This document shows positions 1-8,087 of a stretch of 64,000 nucleotides of DNA, piece after piece. The position numbers and the translations under genes are program-made. The DNA comes from an uncultured Acetatifactor sp. (GTDB taxonomy: Bacteria; Bacillota; Clostridia; Lachnospirales; Lachnospiraceae), in assembly GCA_947627115.1 (NCBI GenBank), contig CANQUQ010000005.1, positions 1 to 64,000 on the forward strand, given 5' to 3'. The notes beneath the pieces were generated by a model, which did no database searches, was not told the DNA's origin, and was given only the letters and a program-made list of their open reading frames with translations. How positions within the stretch are numbered: position 1 is the stretch's first letter; every line of letters begins with the position of its first letter.

Positions 1-34
1 CAAGGCTTTTGGAGGATTTTATTAAAACACTGTA

Positions 35-50
35 ACCTCTGTTGAGAGGT
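35..50 (-). terminator. Weak possible terminator after the first gene
   Basis: A 6-bp perfect stem (ACCTCT/AGAGGT) with a 4-nt loop lies just past the stop codon of the first minus-strand gene. On that strand it is followed by a partly T-rich stretch. The stem is short, so the call is tentative. Confidence 0.3.
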
Positions 51-78
51 CATAATTTGCTGATATTCAAATTTATAT

Positions 79-477
79 TTATAGACTTTTCAACTCTTTT
101 ATGAATTCAGGAAAAACTGTCTGATCGGCCATAAATTCAAATTTGAGAATATGGCTTCCTGCATCACCCTGTATATCACCGGATATTTTTATATGTCCTG
201 ATCTGTCGCAATTGAACTCGACCTTATTACCATATCCTATTTCAACAAATGTTATTTCTTTTCTCTTAAACAAAATCATATCTTCAAGAGCCTTAATAAA
301 TTTCTGTAACTCCTTATAATCATATTCACAGCCATCTGCAATGCCAGTGAACACGCCTGATTTCACCTTAATATCAAATGAACAATTATAAGGATTCCTA
401 TTTTTTTCGTCATCAACAGAGTGGCGGAAATTTGTGATCTCTATATAATTACCGCAGTATTCAAGTCTTGCTTCCAT
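79..477 (-). CDS. Small immunity-like protein (possible WapI/DUF6228 type)
   Basis: This encodes an acidic soluble protein of about 132 residues with no signal peptide or membrane segment. I chose the ATG at 477 because AGAGGTG lies about 9 nt upstream; a longer reading from 534 lacks such a site. The overall pattern, short beta-rich blocks with an FxEIGYG-like central motif and a C-terminal FPEFIKEL helix, resembles WapI-type immunity proteins that protect against contact-dependent toxins, but I recognise it only loosely. It precedes nothing obvious in the window and lies downstream of a DUF2185 protein, another immunity-associated family, on the same strand. No cognate toxin is visible here; it could lie outside the window or be lost. 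Confidence 0.55.
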   Translation of the reverse strand: MEARLEYCGNYIEITNFRHSVDDEKNRNPYNCSFDIKVKSGVFTGIADGCEYDYKELQKFIKALEDMILFKRKEITFVEIGYGNKVEFNCDRSGHIKISGDIQGDAGSHILKFEFMADQTVFPEFIKELKSL

Positions 478-559
478 AGAGCATATCACCTCTAAACATC
501 GATCTGTTGAGGAAGTATAAGGATAGAATAGCAACTAACAAACGAGATTTGCCATGCGC

Positions 560-1351
560 TTATTCTCTTTTTGCCATATAGATTTCTTTATCATTTTTAT
601 CTATTTCAAATTCATTCGATGATATCCGGATCAATTTCGTCCCTACCGGCATATCAATATATTTAAAAATATCTCCGTCTAATTGCTGCCACACTGTTCC
701 TACCGCGAGCAGCGAAAAATTTTTAGGGTCTGAAAGGTATTCATCTTCCTCATCGCCGGACACAAAGAACCAGCCGCTGTCGTCTTTGTCATGGGGTTCG
801 TTTCTTTCCATATACCCCACTTTCCAGCCTTCTTCCGTTATCCTTCTTGAAACAATCGCATATAACCTGCAGATGTTCATTCTGTTCTTCATCACAGTAT
901 GATATTTTTCCCTGCCGCAGAATTCCTGAAGTTCCATCTCTGTGATTTCCATATCCGTTTGGATATTGTCAATATTTCCGTCCCAGATTGCCTTATCATC
1001 TGCCTGGCGGGTCAATACTGCGGCTAATTTGAGCATATCCGTTTTGTCGATATCTAAATGCTTCTCCGCCGTTTTGACGAGCTCTTTCCCCTTTTCACCA
1101 TAGAGATACACCTGCACCTCTCCGGTATTGTAGAGTGTCAGCTTGACCGCGCCCAGGTTATCGCTGTCGTTATAGAACATCATAAAAAATGGGAACCGGT
1201 CATTGACGAACCAGTCAAATTCCGTACCGTTTTGAGCATTCATGTAAAATATGGCACCGTCGTCCTCCAAATCGCTCTCTTTTACATAAGGTAAGTATAA
1301 AGCCATATTTTCATCCATGATCTTTCGGATTTCATTTAATATTTCGTTCAT
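560..1351 (-). CDS. DUF2185 (Imm33-like) domain protein
   Basis: This 263-residue soluble protein starts at the ATG at 1351, preceded by GGAGG at good spacing. The C-terminal part (about residues 165-250) has the DUF2185 pattern: DDSGWFFVSGDEEDEYL, followed by a conserved 'DMPVGT' turn. DUF2185 is associated with polymorphic-toxin immunity (Imm33-like). The N-terminal half (about residues 1-160) is a separate domain that I do not recognise; it is rich in Asp, Phe and Met and could be a second immunity or binding module. It sits about 80 bp from another immunity-like gene on the same strand, so both may belong to an orphan immunity array. The role is inferred from the domain only. Confidence 0.7.
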   Translation of the reverse strand: MNEILNEIRKIMDENMALYLPYVKESDLEDDGAIFYMNAQNGTEFDWFVNDRFPFFMMFYNDSDNLGAVKLTLYNTGEVQVYLYGEKGKELVKTAEKHLDIDKTDMLKLAAVLTRQADDKAIWDGNIDNIQTDMEITEMELQEFCGREKYHTVMKNRMNICRLYAIVSRRITEEGWKVGYMERNEPHDKDDSGWFFVSGDEEDEYLSDPKNFSLLAVGTVWQQLDGDIFKYIDMPVGTKLIRISSNEFEIDKNDKEIYMAKRE

Positions 1352-1438
1352 GGTCCGGCCTCCATCAATTCCGTTCAAAATCCCGAATCACTGCTCTGTC
1401 GGGTCATGGTGAAATTATAGCACACAGGGAAGAACGCT

Positions 1439-2077
1439 TCAAGATGTGCGCCTATTCCCTGCTTCTAACTCTTTTATTCTTCTATCGCTATCTTGGTCTG
1501 TAATAATCTGTATTCCACCACCCAAATAATAAATCAGTGCGGCAATCAAGATTCCCACAAGACCCGCACGACAAAAATTCTTTTCTGCGCCCAATGCCTT
1601 TTGCCAAATTGTATAATCGACTACCACTTTTCTTTGATCAAATTCCGGATCCCAATTGTACCATACTGTATTCAGCGGTTCGCCGCTTGCAATCTGTCCT
1701 GTAAAAGAAACTTCTGCAGCATCACCATTCACAATTTGTTCCATCCCTTTTATGGACTCTTTGTCATTGAACAATACTCTGATGTATTGATCGTCAGAGA
1801 TAGGAATCGTATAGTAGTAGTAATCTTCTCCTCCTTTGATAAATCCGCCGCTGGTTCCTGACGCACGCCGGTTGTTAAAAACTCGGACCGTAACACAATC
1901 TGTGATCGTCCCTTCCACATATTGATTCATTTTAATATTTTGTTCCGAAAGATTTGCTAAATCCAATGGAGGATAATAAGAAAAAAGCTTAAAGCCGTTG
2001 ACAAGAATCATCAATAAACTGATTACTCCAATCAATATACTGGCACATGCCGAAGTTGGAATATGTATATTTTTCAC
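1439..2077 (-). CDS. Membrane protein of unknown function, two TM segments
   Basis: This encodes 212 residues, apparently from a GTG at 2077 preceded by a weak AGGGG-type site. A hydrophobic helix spans about residues 12-34 and a second about residues 170-190. Between them lies an extracytoplasmic or lumenal domain of about 130 residues with beta-rich character and a GT-rich 'RASGTSGGF' loop. The short tail after the second helix is charged. The pattern resembles DUF6709-type membrane proteins found near toxin immunity genes, but I cannot assign a function. It lies about 90 bp upstream of the DUF2185 gene on the same strand and could share a transcript. Confidence 0.65.
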   Translation of the reverse strand: MKNIHIPTSACASILIGVISLLMILVNGFKLFSYYPPLDLANLSEQNIKMNQYVEGTITDCVTVRVFNNRRASGTSGGFIKGGEDYYYYTIPISDDQYIRVLFNDKESIKGMEQIVNGDAAEVSFTGQIASGEPLNTVWYNWDPEFDQRKVVVDYTIWQKALGAEKNFCRAGLVGILIAALIYYLGGGIQIITDQDSDRRIKELEAGNRRTS

Positions 2078-2263
2078 TTCTCGCTACCCCTGTTTTATAC
2101 ACTAAACTTTATTACAGAGTTGTTTGTACTCCGTTATATAGTGTATAGGCAAATGCTCTTGGGGGTCAAGTTGCAATTGTATTGTTGCTCTTATCATTTT
2201 ATTCCTTCCCACCACGAACCGGACAACACCAAATCCCTCCTTTTCCGCTCTCTGCCAAACAAA

Positions 2264-2299
2264 AGGGCGGTTGCGAACTTGTACGTTCGTGACCGCCCT
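2264..2299 (-). terminator. Rho-independent terminator
   Basis: Arms at 2264-2278 and 2285-2299 pair over 13 of 15 positions around a 6-nt loop, and the minus strand continues into CCCTTTTGTTT. It lies just downstream of the C-terminal regulator fragment and is probably the original terminator of that gene before disruption. The rest of 2078-2352 shows nothing further. Confidence 0.65.
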
Positions 2300-2352
2300 T
2301 GTGCTGTGCCGTTATTCGGTTCCGTGTTTTAGCGTTGCCCCTTTCGTTCCCG

Positions 2353-2855
2353 TCAGTCTTCCTTTGTCAGTACCTTCCTCTGCCAGCTTCTTTTTCCGCA
2401 CTCAGGGCATTTCATGTATCTTGTCCTGCCGGTATGCGGTGCGAGATTGGTTTGCCAGTAGGTCGGCACATATCTGTGACCGCAGCTTTGACACTCATAG
2501 TATCCGACTTTCTGCTCAATGCCAACCGCAATGAAAGCAACTATGAAAATCATCATAAGAGCAAATGCGAGAAGCACGATTCGCAGCCACATGGGCATCG
2601 TGACAAAGGAAGCCACAAATACCAGAACAAGCCCCGCAAGAACCGCCGGAACGGTAACCAGGTATTCTGTCTGCAGCATCTGCCGGTTCTTTTCTTCCAA
2701 CTCCCGCTTCATCGCCAGCAGGTTTTCCTCCGCCCGTTTGTCATAGATTTCCGCCATGATTCTTTCGCCCGACAGGAGTTCGTTGACGTTAATTTTCAGA
2801 GAATCACATAACTCCAGCATAATTCCGGAATCCGGCATGGATTTTCCCGTTTCCC
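2353..2855 (-). pseudogene. C-terminal half of an XRE regulator with TM helix and zinc ribbon, cut by the mobile element
   Basis: The open frame reads ETGKSMPDSGIMLELCDSL from just inside the element boundary. This is the end of an XRE helix-turn-helix domain (normally SKWETGKSMPDSG). It continues with a coiled linker, two hydrophobic helices (about residues 60-110 of the fragment) and a zinc ribbon with Cys pairs CQSCGH and CPECGK. The in-frame codons just upstream contain a stop that belongs to the element. The missing N-terminal half, ending SKWETG, is at 11132-11269. Joined, the parts would give about 203 residues, a usual length for this regulator type. An internal ATG (2838) could still permit translation of a membrane/zinc-ribbon fragment lacking the DNA-binding domain, but this is speculative. 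Confidence 0.85.
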
Positions 2856-2870
2856 TTAGTTAAAGATATT
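2846..2870. repeat. Left attachment site (attL): core plus inverted repeat
   Basis: The core CCCGTTTCCC (2846-2855) is followed by TTAGTTAAAGATAT (2856-2869). The latter matches 12 of 14 bases of the reverse complement at the right end (11126-11139). The core differs from the right copy by one base. These are the likely recombinase binding arm and exchange site. Confidence 0.75.
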
Positions 2871-2890
2871 GTTGGGTATCTCAAGATGTG

Positions 2891-4513
2891 TCATTCGATT
2901 TTGCCGATAAAGCGGTAGAAGATTTCCACTTCCTGTTCCCGGCTTCCGTCCTCACTTTTGACCGCTTCATGGACAAGGATTTTTTCAATCAGCGTATTCA
3001 AAAGTTCGGCGGTCAGTTCTGTTGGATTGACATACTGTTTCATCAGACCTATCCACTTTTCAGCGTCAACCGCTGTCTGGGCGGCGGCCTCCATCGCTTC
3101 GTGAAGCCGTTCAATTTTTGCGTCCAATTCTCGCTGTTCGCCCTGATACTTTTCGGACAGCATATTGAAATTGTATTCTGTAATGCGTCCGGCAGACCAG
3201 TCCTCATACATTTTTGCAAACAGAGTGTCTACTTCTGCTTTGCGCTTTTCCGCCTTTTTCAATTCGGCTGTCTGCCGCTTCCTTGCGGTATTGCGTTCCT
3301 TGTCGCTGGCGTTAAGTAGCCGTTTCAGAAGTTTGTCCCCATCCTGCTGTGCCAGCACAGACCAGTATTGCAGACGGGAAAGGACATAGGCGTAAAGCAC
3401 ATCATAGCGGATATAGTGCATGGAACACTGGTGCAATCCTTGCCCGTACTTGCTACAATGGTAGTGTGCATAGGGATTTTTGTTCTGGCTGTTCACACCG
3501 TAGGCCAGCGACCAGCCGCAGTCCGCACATTTTACCAGCCCGGAAAATATCTGCGTTGTGCCATTCTTCTGCCGTCTGCGCCTGTTGCAAATCTGCTCCT
3601 GTACTTGACGGAACACATCTTCGGAAATAATCGCTTCGTGGGTGTTCTCCACACGATACCATTCCTCTTTTGGCTTGCGTACTTTCTTCTTGTTTTTGAA
3701 TGAAATGTTGGTCTGCTTATTGTGGACGCTGTGTCCGATATAGGTTTCCTCTTTCAGAATACTTTTTACCTGCGCTATCGTCCACGCATAGGCTTTTTCC
3801 TCCGGCGCTCCGGCATAGATATTTGCGAAAGTGCCGTATCTCTGGAAATTTAGCCAGCCGGGAGTAGGCACTTTTTCTTCGACCAAAATCCGTGTAATGC
3901 TGGCGGCTCCCCGGCCATGAACGGCAAGGTCAAAAATCTTTTCGATAATCCACCTTGTTTCCGGGTCAATCAGAAGATGGCCTTTCTTATCTGGGTCTTT
4001 GACATAGCCAAGCGGAGCATAGGCTCCATAGTGTGCGCCATTTGCGAACCGTGTCCGCATGGCCGCCTTTACCTTTTTGCTGGTCTGGCGGGCGTGCATT
4101 TCATTCAGAATGTTGAGGAATGGGGCAAGCTCATTCTCTCCGTTGATGGTGTCCACATTGTCATTGACAGCGATATAGCGGACGCCTTTGCTGGGAAAGT
4201 AGATTTCCGTGTACTGGCCGGTCAGAATGTAGTTTCTGCCTAAGCGGGATAAATCCTTCGTAACAACGCAGTTGATTTTCCCGTCCTCAATGTCATCAAT
4301 CATTCTCTGAAAATCCGGCCTGTCAAAGTTCGTTCCAGACCATCCATCGTCGATATATTCATCTATGACATTCAGGCCATGCTCGGCGGCATATTGCCGG
4401 AGCATCATGCGTTGTGTCTGAATACTCCCGCTTTCTCCTTGCAGTTCATCGTCCCGGCTCAATCTCATATAAAGCGCCGTGTTGTAAATCGTAGTATTGT
4501 AAGGTTGTTTCAC
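2891..4513 (-). CDS. Large serine recombinase (integrase/transposase)
   Basis: This encodes about 540 residues of a site-specific large serine recombinase that excises and integrates the element. The N-terminal resolvase domain starts with ALYMRLSRDD, containing the catalytic Ser region, and includes TKDLSRLGRN. The recombinase domain follows (APLGYVKDP...), then a zinc ribbon with CADCGWSL and later Cys pairs. Next come a long coiled coil rich in Lys, Glu and Arg (about residues 390-480) and a DUF4368-type C-terminus (YVNPTELTAELLN). I chose the GTG at 4513 because AAGGAGG precedes it by about 9 nt; an ATG at 4546 has no such site. The gene lies right at the left end, reading toward it, as in TnpX/TndX-type elements. 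It appears intact. Confidence 0.92.
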   Translation of the reverse strand: MKQPYNTTIYNTALYMRLSRDDELQGESGSIQTQRMMLRQYAAEHGLNVIDEYIDDGWSGTNFDRPDFQRMIDDIEDGKINCVVTKDLSRLGRNYILTGQYTEIYFPSKGVRYIAVNDNVDTINGENELAPFLNILNEMHARQTSKKVKAAMRTRFANGAHYGAYAPLGYVKDPDKKGHLLIDPETRWIIEKIFDLAVHGRGAASITRILVEEKVPTPGWLNFQRYGTFANIYAGAPEEKAYAWTIAQVKSILKEETYIGHSVHNKQTNISFKNKKKVRKPKEEWYRVENTHEAIISEDVFRQVQEQICNRRRRQKNGTTQIFSGLVKCADCGWSLAYGVNSQNKNPYAHYHCSKYGQGLHQCSMHYIRYDVLYAYVLSRLQYWSVLAQQDGDKLLKRLLNASDKERNTARKRQTAELKKAEKRKAEVDTLFAKMYEDWSAGRITEYNFNMLSEKYQGEQRELDAKIERLHEAMEAAAQTAVDAEKWIGLMKQYVNPTELTAELLNTLIEKILVHEAVKSEDGSREQEVEIFYRFIGKIE

Positions 4514-4541
4514 CGTAAAAATCCTCCTTCTAAAGAAACAA

Positions 4542-4602
4542 CCCACGCTTACAATACTTTTGCTCTATGGCAATTATATCATAAGCGTGGGCGTGTTATC
4601 AA
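4542..4602 (-). promoter_or_regulatory. Recombinase promoter overlapped by a 10-bp inverted repeat
   Basis: On the minus strand TTGATA (4597-4602), an 18-bp spacer and TATAAT (4573-4578) form a good sigma-A promoter for the recombinase. Perfect repeats CCCACGCTTA (4542-4551) and TAAGCGTGGG (4582-4591) bracket the -10 box and start site. They could be an operator or form a leader/loop structure that limits recombinase expression. Confidence 0.6.
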
Positions 4603-4612
4603 TGATGGGCTA

Positions 4613-4807
4613 TCAGGTTGAAGCGGCTTTTTCTGCGGTATGCCGCACCACATCTACAATCAGATCACCGAGGGGCTTCCCGCCTGCGGCGAAGTGTTCG
4701 GAGATTTTTATACGGTTGTTCCCACATACAAAATACTGCGTGCCGTTCTCTGCTTGTATAACCTGCCCTGTTCGGGGTGTAAAAATATCGCTTTCACTTT
4801 TTGCCAT
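4613..4807 (-). CDS. TnpW-like small transposon protein
   Basis: This encodes a small protein of 64 residues. I place the start at the ATG at 4807, preceded by GGAGG with 7-nt spacing; an upstream ATG at 4849 lacks one. The sequence contains 'FTPRTGQVIQAENGTQYFV' and 'GGKPLGDLIVDVV', and resembles the TnpW family encoded by Tn4451-like elements next to the recombinase; the family function is unknown. It lies between the relaxase and the recombinase on the same strand and is probably cotranscribed with the relaxase upstream. The family call rests on context and pattern, so moderate confidence. Confidence 0.6.
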   Translation of the reverse strand: MAKSESDIFTPRTGQVIQAENGTQYFVCGNNRIKISEHFAAGGKPLGDLIVDVVRHTAEKAAST

Positions 4808-4879
4808 CCAGTGTCCTCCATATTCAGTTTTCAAGGTACAATGCCGCACAAAGGCGGCGAAAATTTCTGCTTATATCTA

Positions 4880-5824
4880 TCACCTTTCCTTTACCGTGTG
4901 CCGCTGCTGACGTTTCAGTTCCGCCAGTATATCCGGCGGGATACGGTCAACCAGCCGCTGTAAATTGTCCAGTTCGCTTTTCAGCTTTGCCCGTTCCATC
5001 GTATCTTTCATCTTTCCTTTTTCGCTGGCCTTTGCCCTTGCTTCCAACTTCTCATTCTCCGCCAGCAGGTCATTGATTGTGACCTTGTACTTTTTCAACT
5101 GCCCGGAGAAATTCTCCATCTGCGGGAACCACTTTTTCAGCATGGAGAGGGCTTCCTCTTTTTTCTTTCCGGCGTTCAGCGGGTTAATGCCGTCCAGTGT
5201 GGCTTCAATGGCTCTTGCCTGCCGGGAGAGGGAAACCGCCTGTTTGAAAAGCCGGGTGGGGATATGCTTCCGGCCTGTCTTGCTGGCGCTTTCCCCACGC
5301 TCCAAGTCGGGATATTTCTCCACCATGTAGGCGTGAAAATCATCCTGCCACTTCGTCAGGTTTGCCCGGTTGCCGATAATCTCCTTAGCGCACAGGCGGT
5401 TGTCCTTTGTCAGCGGAACAAAGGTCAAATGCAGGTGGGGCGTTTTCTCGTCCATGTGTACCACCGCCGACACGATATTTTCCCGCCCTACCCGGTGGAT
5501 GAGGAAATCCGCCGCCCTCTGGAAAAACGCCTGTATCTCCTTTGGGGATTTCCCCTTGAAAAACTCCGGGCTGGCGGTTATCAGCGTATCGACAAACCGT
5601 GTGCTGTCCTTGCGGGTTCGGCACCCGGCCTGCTCAATCCGGCTCTGAATGAAGTGGTAATAGCGTCCCTCCGGCTTGACGATATGGAAGTTGTATTTGC
5701 TCCGGCTTGTGTCAATGTCGGGATTGCTGGCATACTGTTCTTTCTGTCTTTCGTGATGGGCTTCCAGCGGCCTTGCCGGGTTGCCCTTGTGCTTCTCAAA
5801 CCGTAAAATTGCGTGTTGTGCCAT
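4880..5824 (-). CDS. MobV-family relaxase (Pre/Mob, plasmid mobilization)
   Basis: This encodes a 314-residue relaxase that should nick the element's oriT and pilot the strand in conjugal transfer. The N-terminus has the MobV pattern: a motif near residues 1-50 (HAILRFEKHKG, then HHER), an acidic and Tyr-rich middle, and the metal-binding HMDEKTPHLHLTFVPL motif around residue 125-140 with the His triad. The C-terminal third is a coiled coil rich in Lys and Glu. AAAGGAG precedes the ATG at 5824 with good spacing. A matching pMV158-type oriT is found at 10944-10980, near the other end of the element; the two are brought nearer when the element circularises. It looks intact, though slightly short for the family. 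Confidence 0.9.
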   Translation of the reverse strand: MAQHAILRFEKHKGNPARPLEAHHERQKEQYASNPDIDTSRSKYNFHIVKPEGRYYHFIQSRIEQAGCRTRKDSTRFVDTLITASPEFFKGKSPKEIQAFFQRAADFLIHRVGRENIVSAVVHMDEKTPHLHLTFVPLTKDNRLCAKEIIGNRANLTKWQDDFHAYMVEKYPDLERGESASKTGRKHIPTRLFKQAVSLSRQARAIEATLDGINPLNAGKKKEEALSMLKKWFPQMENFSGQLKKYKVTINDLLAENEKLEARAKASEKGKMKDTMERAKLKSELDNLQRLVDRIPPDILAELKRQQRHTVKER

Positions 5825-6006
5825 TCTGCTCCTTTCCCCATTCCTTTCCTATCCGGGGTTTTCCACAGGGAAAATCCCGCAGAAAATAGCTCGGATAGGA
5901 TTGGAATGGATAGAATATAAATCAATCTTTTTATCTTTGTATTTCTATATACCGTCCGGTTTTCGTACGTCTCAGGAGTGATTTCCGTACTTCATGGGTA
6001 CGGTTT

Positions 6007-6402
6007 TCAGTCCTCCGGTGTACCAGAACGGGATTTCTTAAAGTCGGTGTTTGGAACCGCTTCATAGGATTTTGGGAAAATGCGGTTGGGTTTTCCACAG
6101 CCCTGCTTCTGGATCTCCACCAGTCCGGCGTATTGCAGTTCCCGCAGGGTATTCACCGCTTTCTGCCGCCCACAATGGAGCAGTGTGACCACTTCACAGA
6201 TAGGGTAATACAGGAAAATCCGTCCGCAGTCATCCGCCCACCCATTCTTGCGGGATAACTCTGTCCGGCGCAGGATAAAGGCGTACAGAACCTTTGCCTC
6301 GTTGGACAGGGGCTTGAATGTGGGGGCTTCAAAGAGAAAATTCGGGAGCCGGGTGAAGCTGAACGCCTTTTCCGGCTGGTGGATATAGATGGTATTTGTC
6401 AT
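6007..6402 (-). CDS. Short RepA_N-type replication initiator protein
   Basis: This encodes 131 residues that correspond to the N-terminal winged-helix domain of RepA-type initiators: 'FTRLPNFLFEAPTFKPLSNEAKVLYAFIL', 'ISLYYPICEVVTLLHCGRQKAVNTLRELQ'-like content, then a Gly/Lys-rich wing. Full RepA proteins of such elements are usually 250 residues or more, so this is either a short form or a C-terminally truncated gene ending at TCA-encoded stop 6007. The ribosome binding site is weak. It lies between the relaxase and the Cys-rich VLP gene on the same strand. It could support limited replication of the circular form or regulate; whether it replicates anything is unknown. Confidence 0.7.
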   Translation of the reverse strand: MTNTIYIHQPEKAFSFTRLPNFLFEAPTFKPLSNEAKVLYAFILRRTELSRKNGWADDCGRIFLYYPICEVVTLLHCGRQKAVNTLRELQYAGLVEIQKQGCGKPNRIFPKSYEAVPNTDFKKSRSGTPED

Positions 6403-6513
6403 AGTTCGTTTTGTGGACGGTTAGAAGCCCGTTTTCCGGGGCGGGCGATACTTTATACCACCTGCCCCGGTTTGGGGCTTGCAAAGCCTGATAAATCAAG
6501 GCTTTTTTCGCTC

Positions 6514-6927
6514 CTAACTGTCCACAGCAGACCTCCTTTTCCGTTCACTTTCTGTTTTCTGCCGCCTGTGAACTCTGGCGGCACAGCCGGGGCAGTATTT
6601 TGCCCGGTTGGATTTGGGGACGAACACGCCACCGCAGACCGCACAGCGTTTCAAGTCCTTATCCCGGAAAATTTCCGCTTCCAGCGTCCCGTCCAGCGGC
6701 AAGACCGCCCAGCGGAACCACTTACAGCAGACCGAGAAAGAAATCGTCTGCGGGCAGGTGCAGGTGTCCCCATCATCAAGGACAATGCAGTTGCCGTCCT
6801 CACAGCAACAACACTCCCGGCGTATCAGGCTGGCCGCCTGTTTTCTCTGCGCCGGTGTCATGCGGTAAAGGGAACCGTCCGGCCTGCGTTCCAGTGGCGG
6901 CAAGTCTTTATAGGGGTTATCTCTCAT
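6514..6927 (-). CDS. Cysteine-rich VLP domain protein
   Basis: This 137-residue protein has the pattern of the Cys-rich VLP family, common on Firmicutes mobile elements. The middle has RRECCCCEDGNCIVLDD followed by CTCPQ, CCKWFRWAVLPLDG (the VLP motif), and a C-terminal zinc-finger-like CAVCGG...YCPGCA block. The C-terminus is Arg/Lys-rich and probably binds nucleic acid. GGAGGG lies about 7 nt before the ATG at 6927. The family has no established function; its constant place beside Rep/Mob genes suggests a role in plasmid or element maintenance. It is intact. Confidence 0.85.
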   Translation of the reverse strand: MRDNPYKDLPPLERRPDGSLYRMTPAQRKQAASLIRRECCCCEDGNCIVLDDGDTCTCPQTISFSVCCKWFRWAVLPLDGTLEAEIFRDKDLKRCAVCGGVFVPKSNRAKYCPGCAARVHRRQKTESERKRRSAVDS

Positions 6928-7099
6928 GCGTTCCCTCCATTTTGCTTTCCGTTGCCGTTCTCCCCGAAAAGGTTTCCTGCCCCATTCCTGCGGCGTGTTC
7001 CGGCGTTGGCACGCTCCCCGCAGCTTCGGGACATTTTGTCTCGAAGTCCGGTTCCTTGCGGTGCTTCCCCAGCCGGGGTATTCCTTTTCGGACGGTCAT
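6917..7099 (-). CDS. Doubtful small ORF upstream of the Cys-rich VLP gene
   Basis: This 60-codon frame overlaps the next gene by 11 bp. It is basic and rich in Gly, Glu and Arg. No clear ribosome binding site precedes its ATG. It contains the near-palindrome at 7024-7046, so the frame may simply be open by chance over a regulatory region. I do not recognise the product. Confidence 0.2.
   Translation of the reverse strand: MTVRKGIPRLGKHRKEPDFETKCPEAAGSVPTPEHAAGMGQETFSGRTATESKMEGTHER
7024..7046. promoter_or_regulatory. Near-palindrome, copy 1 (CTTCGGGACA family)
   Basis: CTTCGGGACA and TGTCTCGAAG face each other across a 3-nt gap, with 9 of 10 positions paired. A related copy lies at 10749-10773. 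The pair could be a protein-binding site or part of a replication or transfer region of the element. Confidence 0.45.
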
Positions 7100-7150
7100 T
7101 CTGTTTTCAAGGTGCTGTCCATCGATGAACTACCCTAAGTCTACACGAAA

Positions 7151-7238
7151 AAAATGCAATCCCCGGAATTTTGCGAGAATTGCATTTTGATGAAGTTTAC
7201 ACTTTGGAAATTGCATTTTTGCAATCATTCTGTATAAT
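7151..7238 (+). promoter_or_regulatory. Promoter and candidate operator of the element XRE gene
   Basis: TTGCAT (7211-7216), a 16-bp spacer and TATAAT (7233-7238) form a promoter reading into the XRE gene. Three copies of AAAATGCAAT/ATTGCATTTT occur at 7151-7160, 7179-7188 and 7210-7219. The last extends to the palindrome ATTGCA-N4-TGCAAT (7210-7225) over the -35 box, which suits autoregulation. Confidence 0.65.
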
Positions 7239-7265
7239 GGAAGTATGCGGAGGAGGTGCGTATCT

Positions 7266-8063
7266 ATGGCTTTACCCGGAACACCCGGACAGCGGATTTC
7301 CGATTTATGCAACGGGAACCACATCACACAAAAGGAACTTGCGGAGAAGATAGGGGTTTCCGCTTCCCAGTTGAGCCGCATTGTCAGCGGCGAAACGAGA
7401 ACGGTCAGCAGTGATATTCTCATAGGCGTGGCAAAGGAATTTAAGGTATCGACAGACTACATACTGGGCTTATCCACCGTGAGCGTCCGTAAAAGCTACG
7501 ATATTTCTGAATTAGGCTTGTCCGAGGGAGCCGTGAGGGGGCTCGTGACGGGTGCTGTTGATGTGCAAATCCTCAACCGCCTGTTGGAACACAGGAATTT
7601 TCCTAAGCTGATAGATTTGATACGGATTTATTTTCAGGACACAGCGGCAAAAGGCATAACAGCAAGAAACCAGCTTATCGAGATAGCAACGGCTTCCCTG
7701 TCCGACCTGATGAAAGAACACCCGGAACACCGGGCGGAAGCAAAGCAGGATTTACAGCTTTTGAACGCCCAGAAGATGGGGGAACATGAGGCGGAGATTG
7801 AGAAAATCAAAAATGTGTTCCTTGCTATCCTGCGGGATATTAAGAAAGACATTGACAACGGGGAACAGCCGGGAGAAGCTGTGACCGCCGCGATGTTCCA
7901 AGCCATGCGGGACGCATTGGCGGAACAGAAGCAAAACCCGCTTTCCATTGACGATGTAGCGGCGATGGTTGCCGGACAGATCGGACAGCTTACGCCGATG
8001 GATGAAGAAACTGCCGACCTGTTCAAGCAGTTGGCAAAAAAGATGATGAAAGGAATAGAATAA
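7266..8063 (+). CDS. XRE-family transcriptional regulator of the element
   Basis: This encodes 265 residues. I place the start at the ATG at 7266, behind GGAGGAGG; an in-frame ATG at 7245 lies before that site. A helix-turn-helix covers about residues 8-65 (QRISDLCNGNHITQKELAEK then VSASQLSRIVSGETRTVSSD). The rest is a helical domain without recognised enzymatic motifs, ending with a Met-rich acidic helix. ATTGCATTTT-type repeats in its promoter suggest it regulates itself and perhaps the divergent mobility genes. The cargo starts 24 bp downstream on the same strand, so it may be cotranscribed with this gene. It appears intact. Confidence 0.85.
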   Translation: MALPGTPGQRISDLCNGNHITQKELAEKIGVSASQLSRIVSGETRTVSSDILIGVAKEFKVSTDYILGLSTVSVRKSYDISELGLSEGAVRGLVTGAVDVQILNRLLEHRNFPKLIDLIRIYFQDTAAKGITARNQLIEIATASLSDLMKEHPEHRAEAKQDLQLLNAQKMGEHEAEIEKIKNVFLAILRDIKKDIDNGEQPGEAVTAAMFQAMRDALAEQKQNPLSIDDVAAMVAGQIGQLTPMDEETADLFKQLAKKMMKGIE

Positions 8064-8087
8064 TAGCCTGTTATTCGAGATAATAAT

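Noticed and set aside
5880-6006. Iteron-like GTAC repeats downstream of the RepA-like gene
   Set aside because: TTTTCGTAC, TTTCCGTAC and GGTACGG recur but with uneven spacing and orientation; too weak to call a replication origin.
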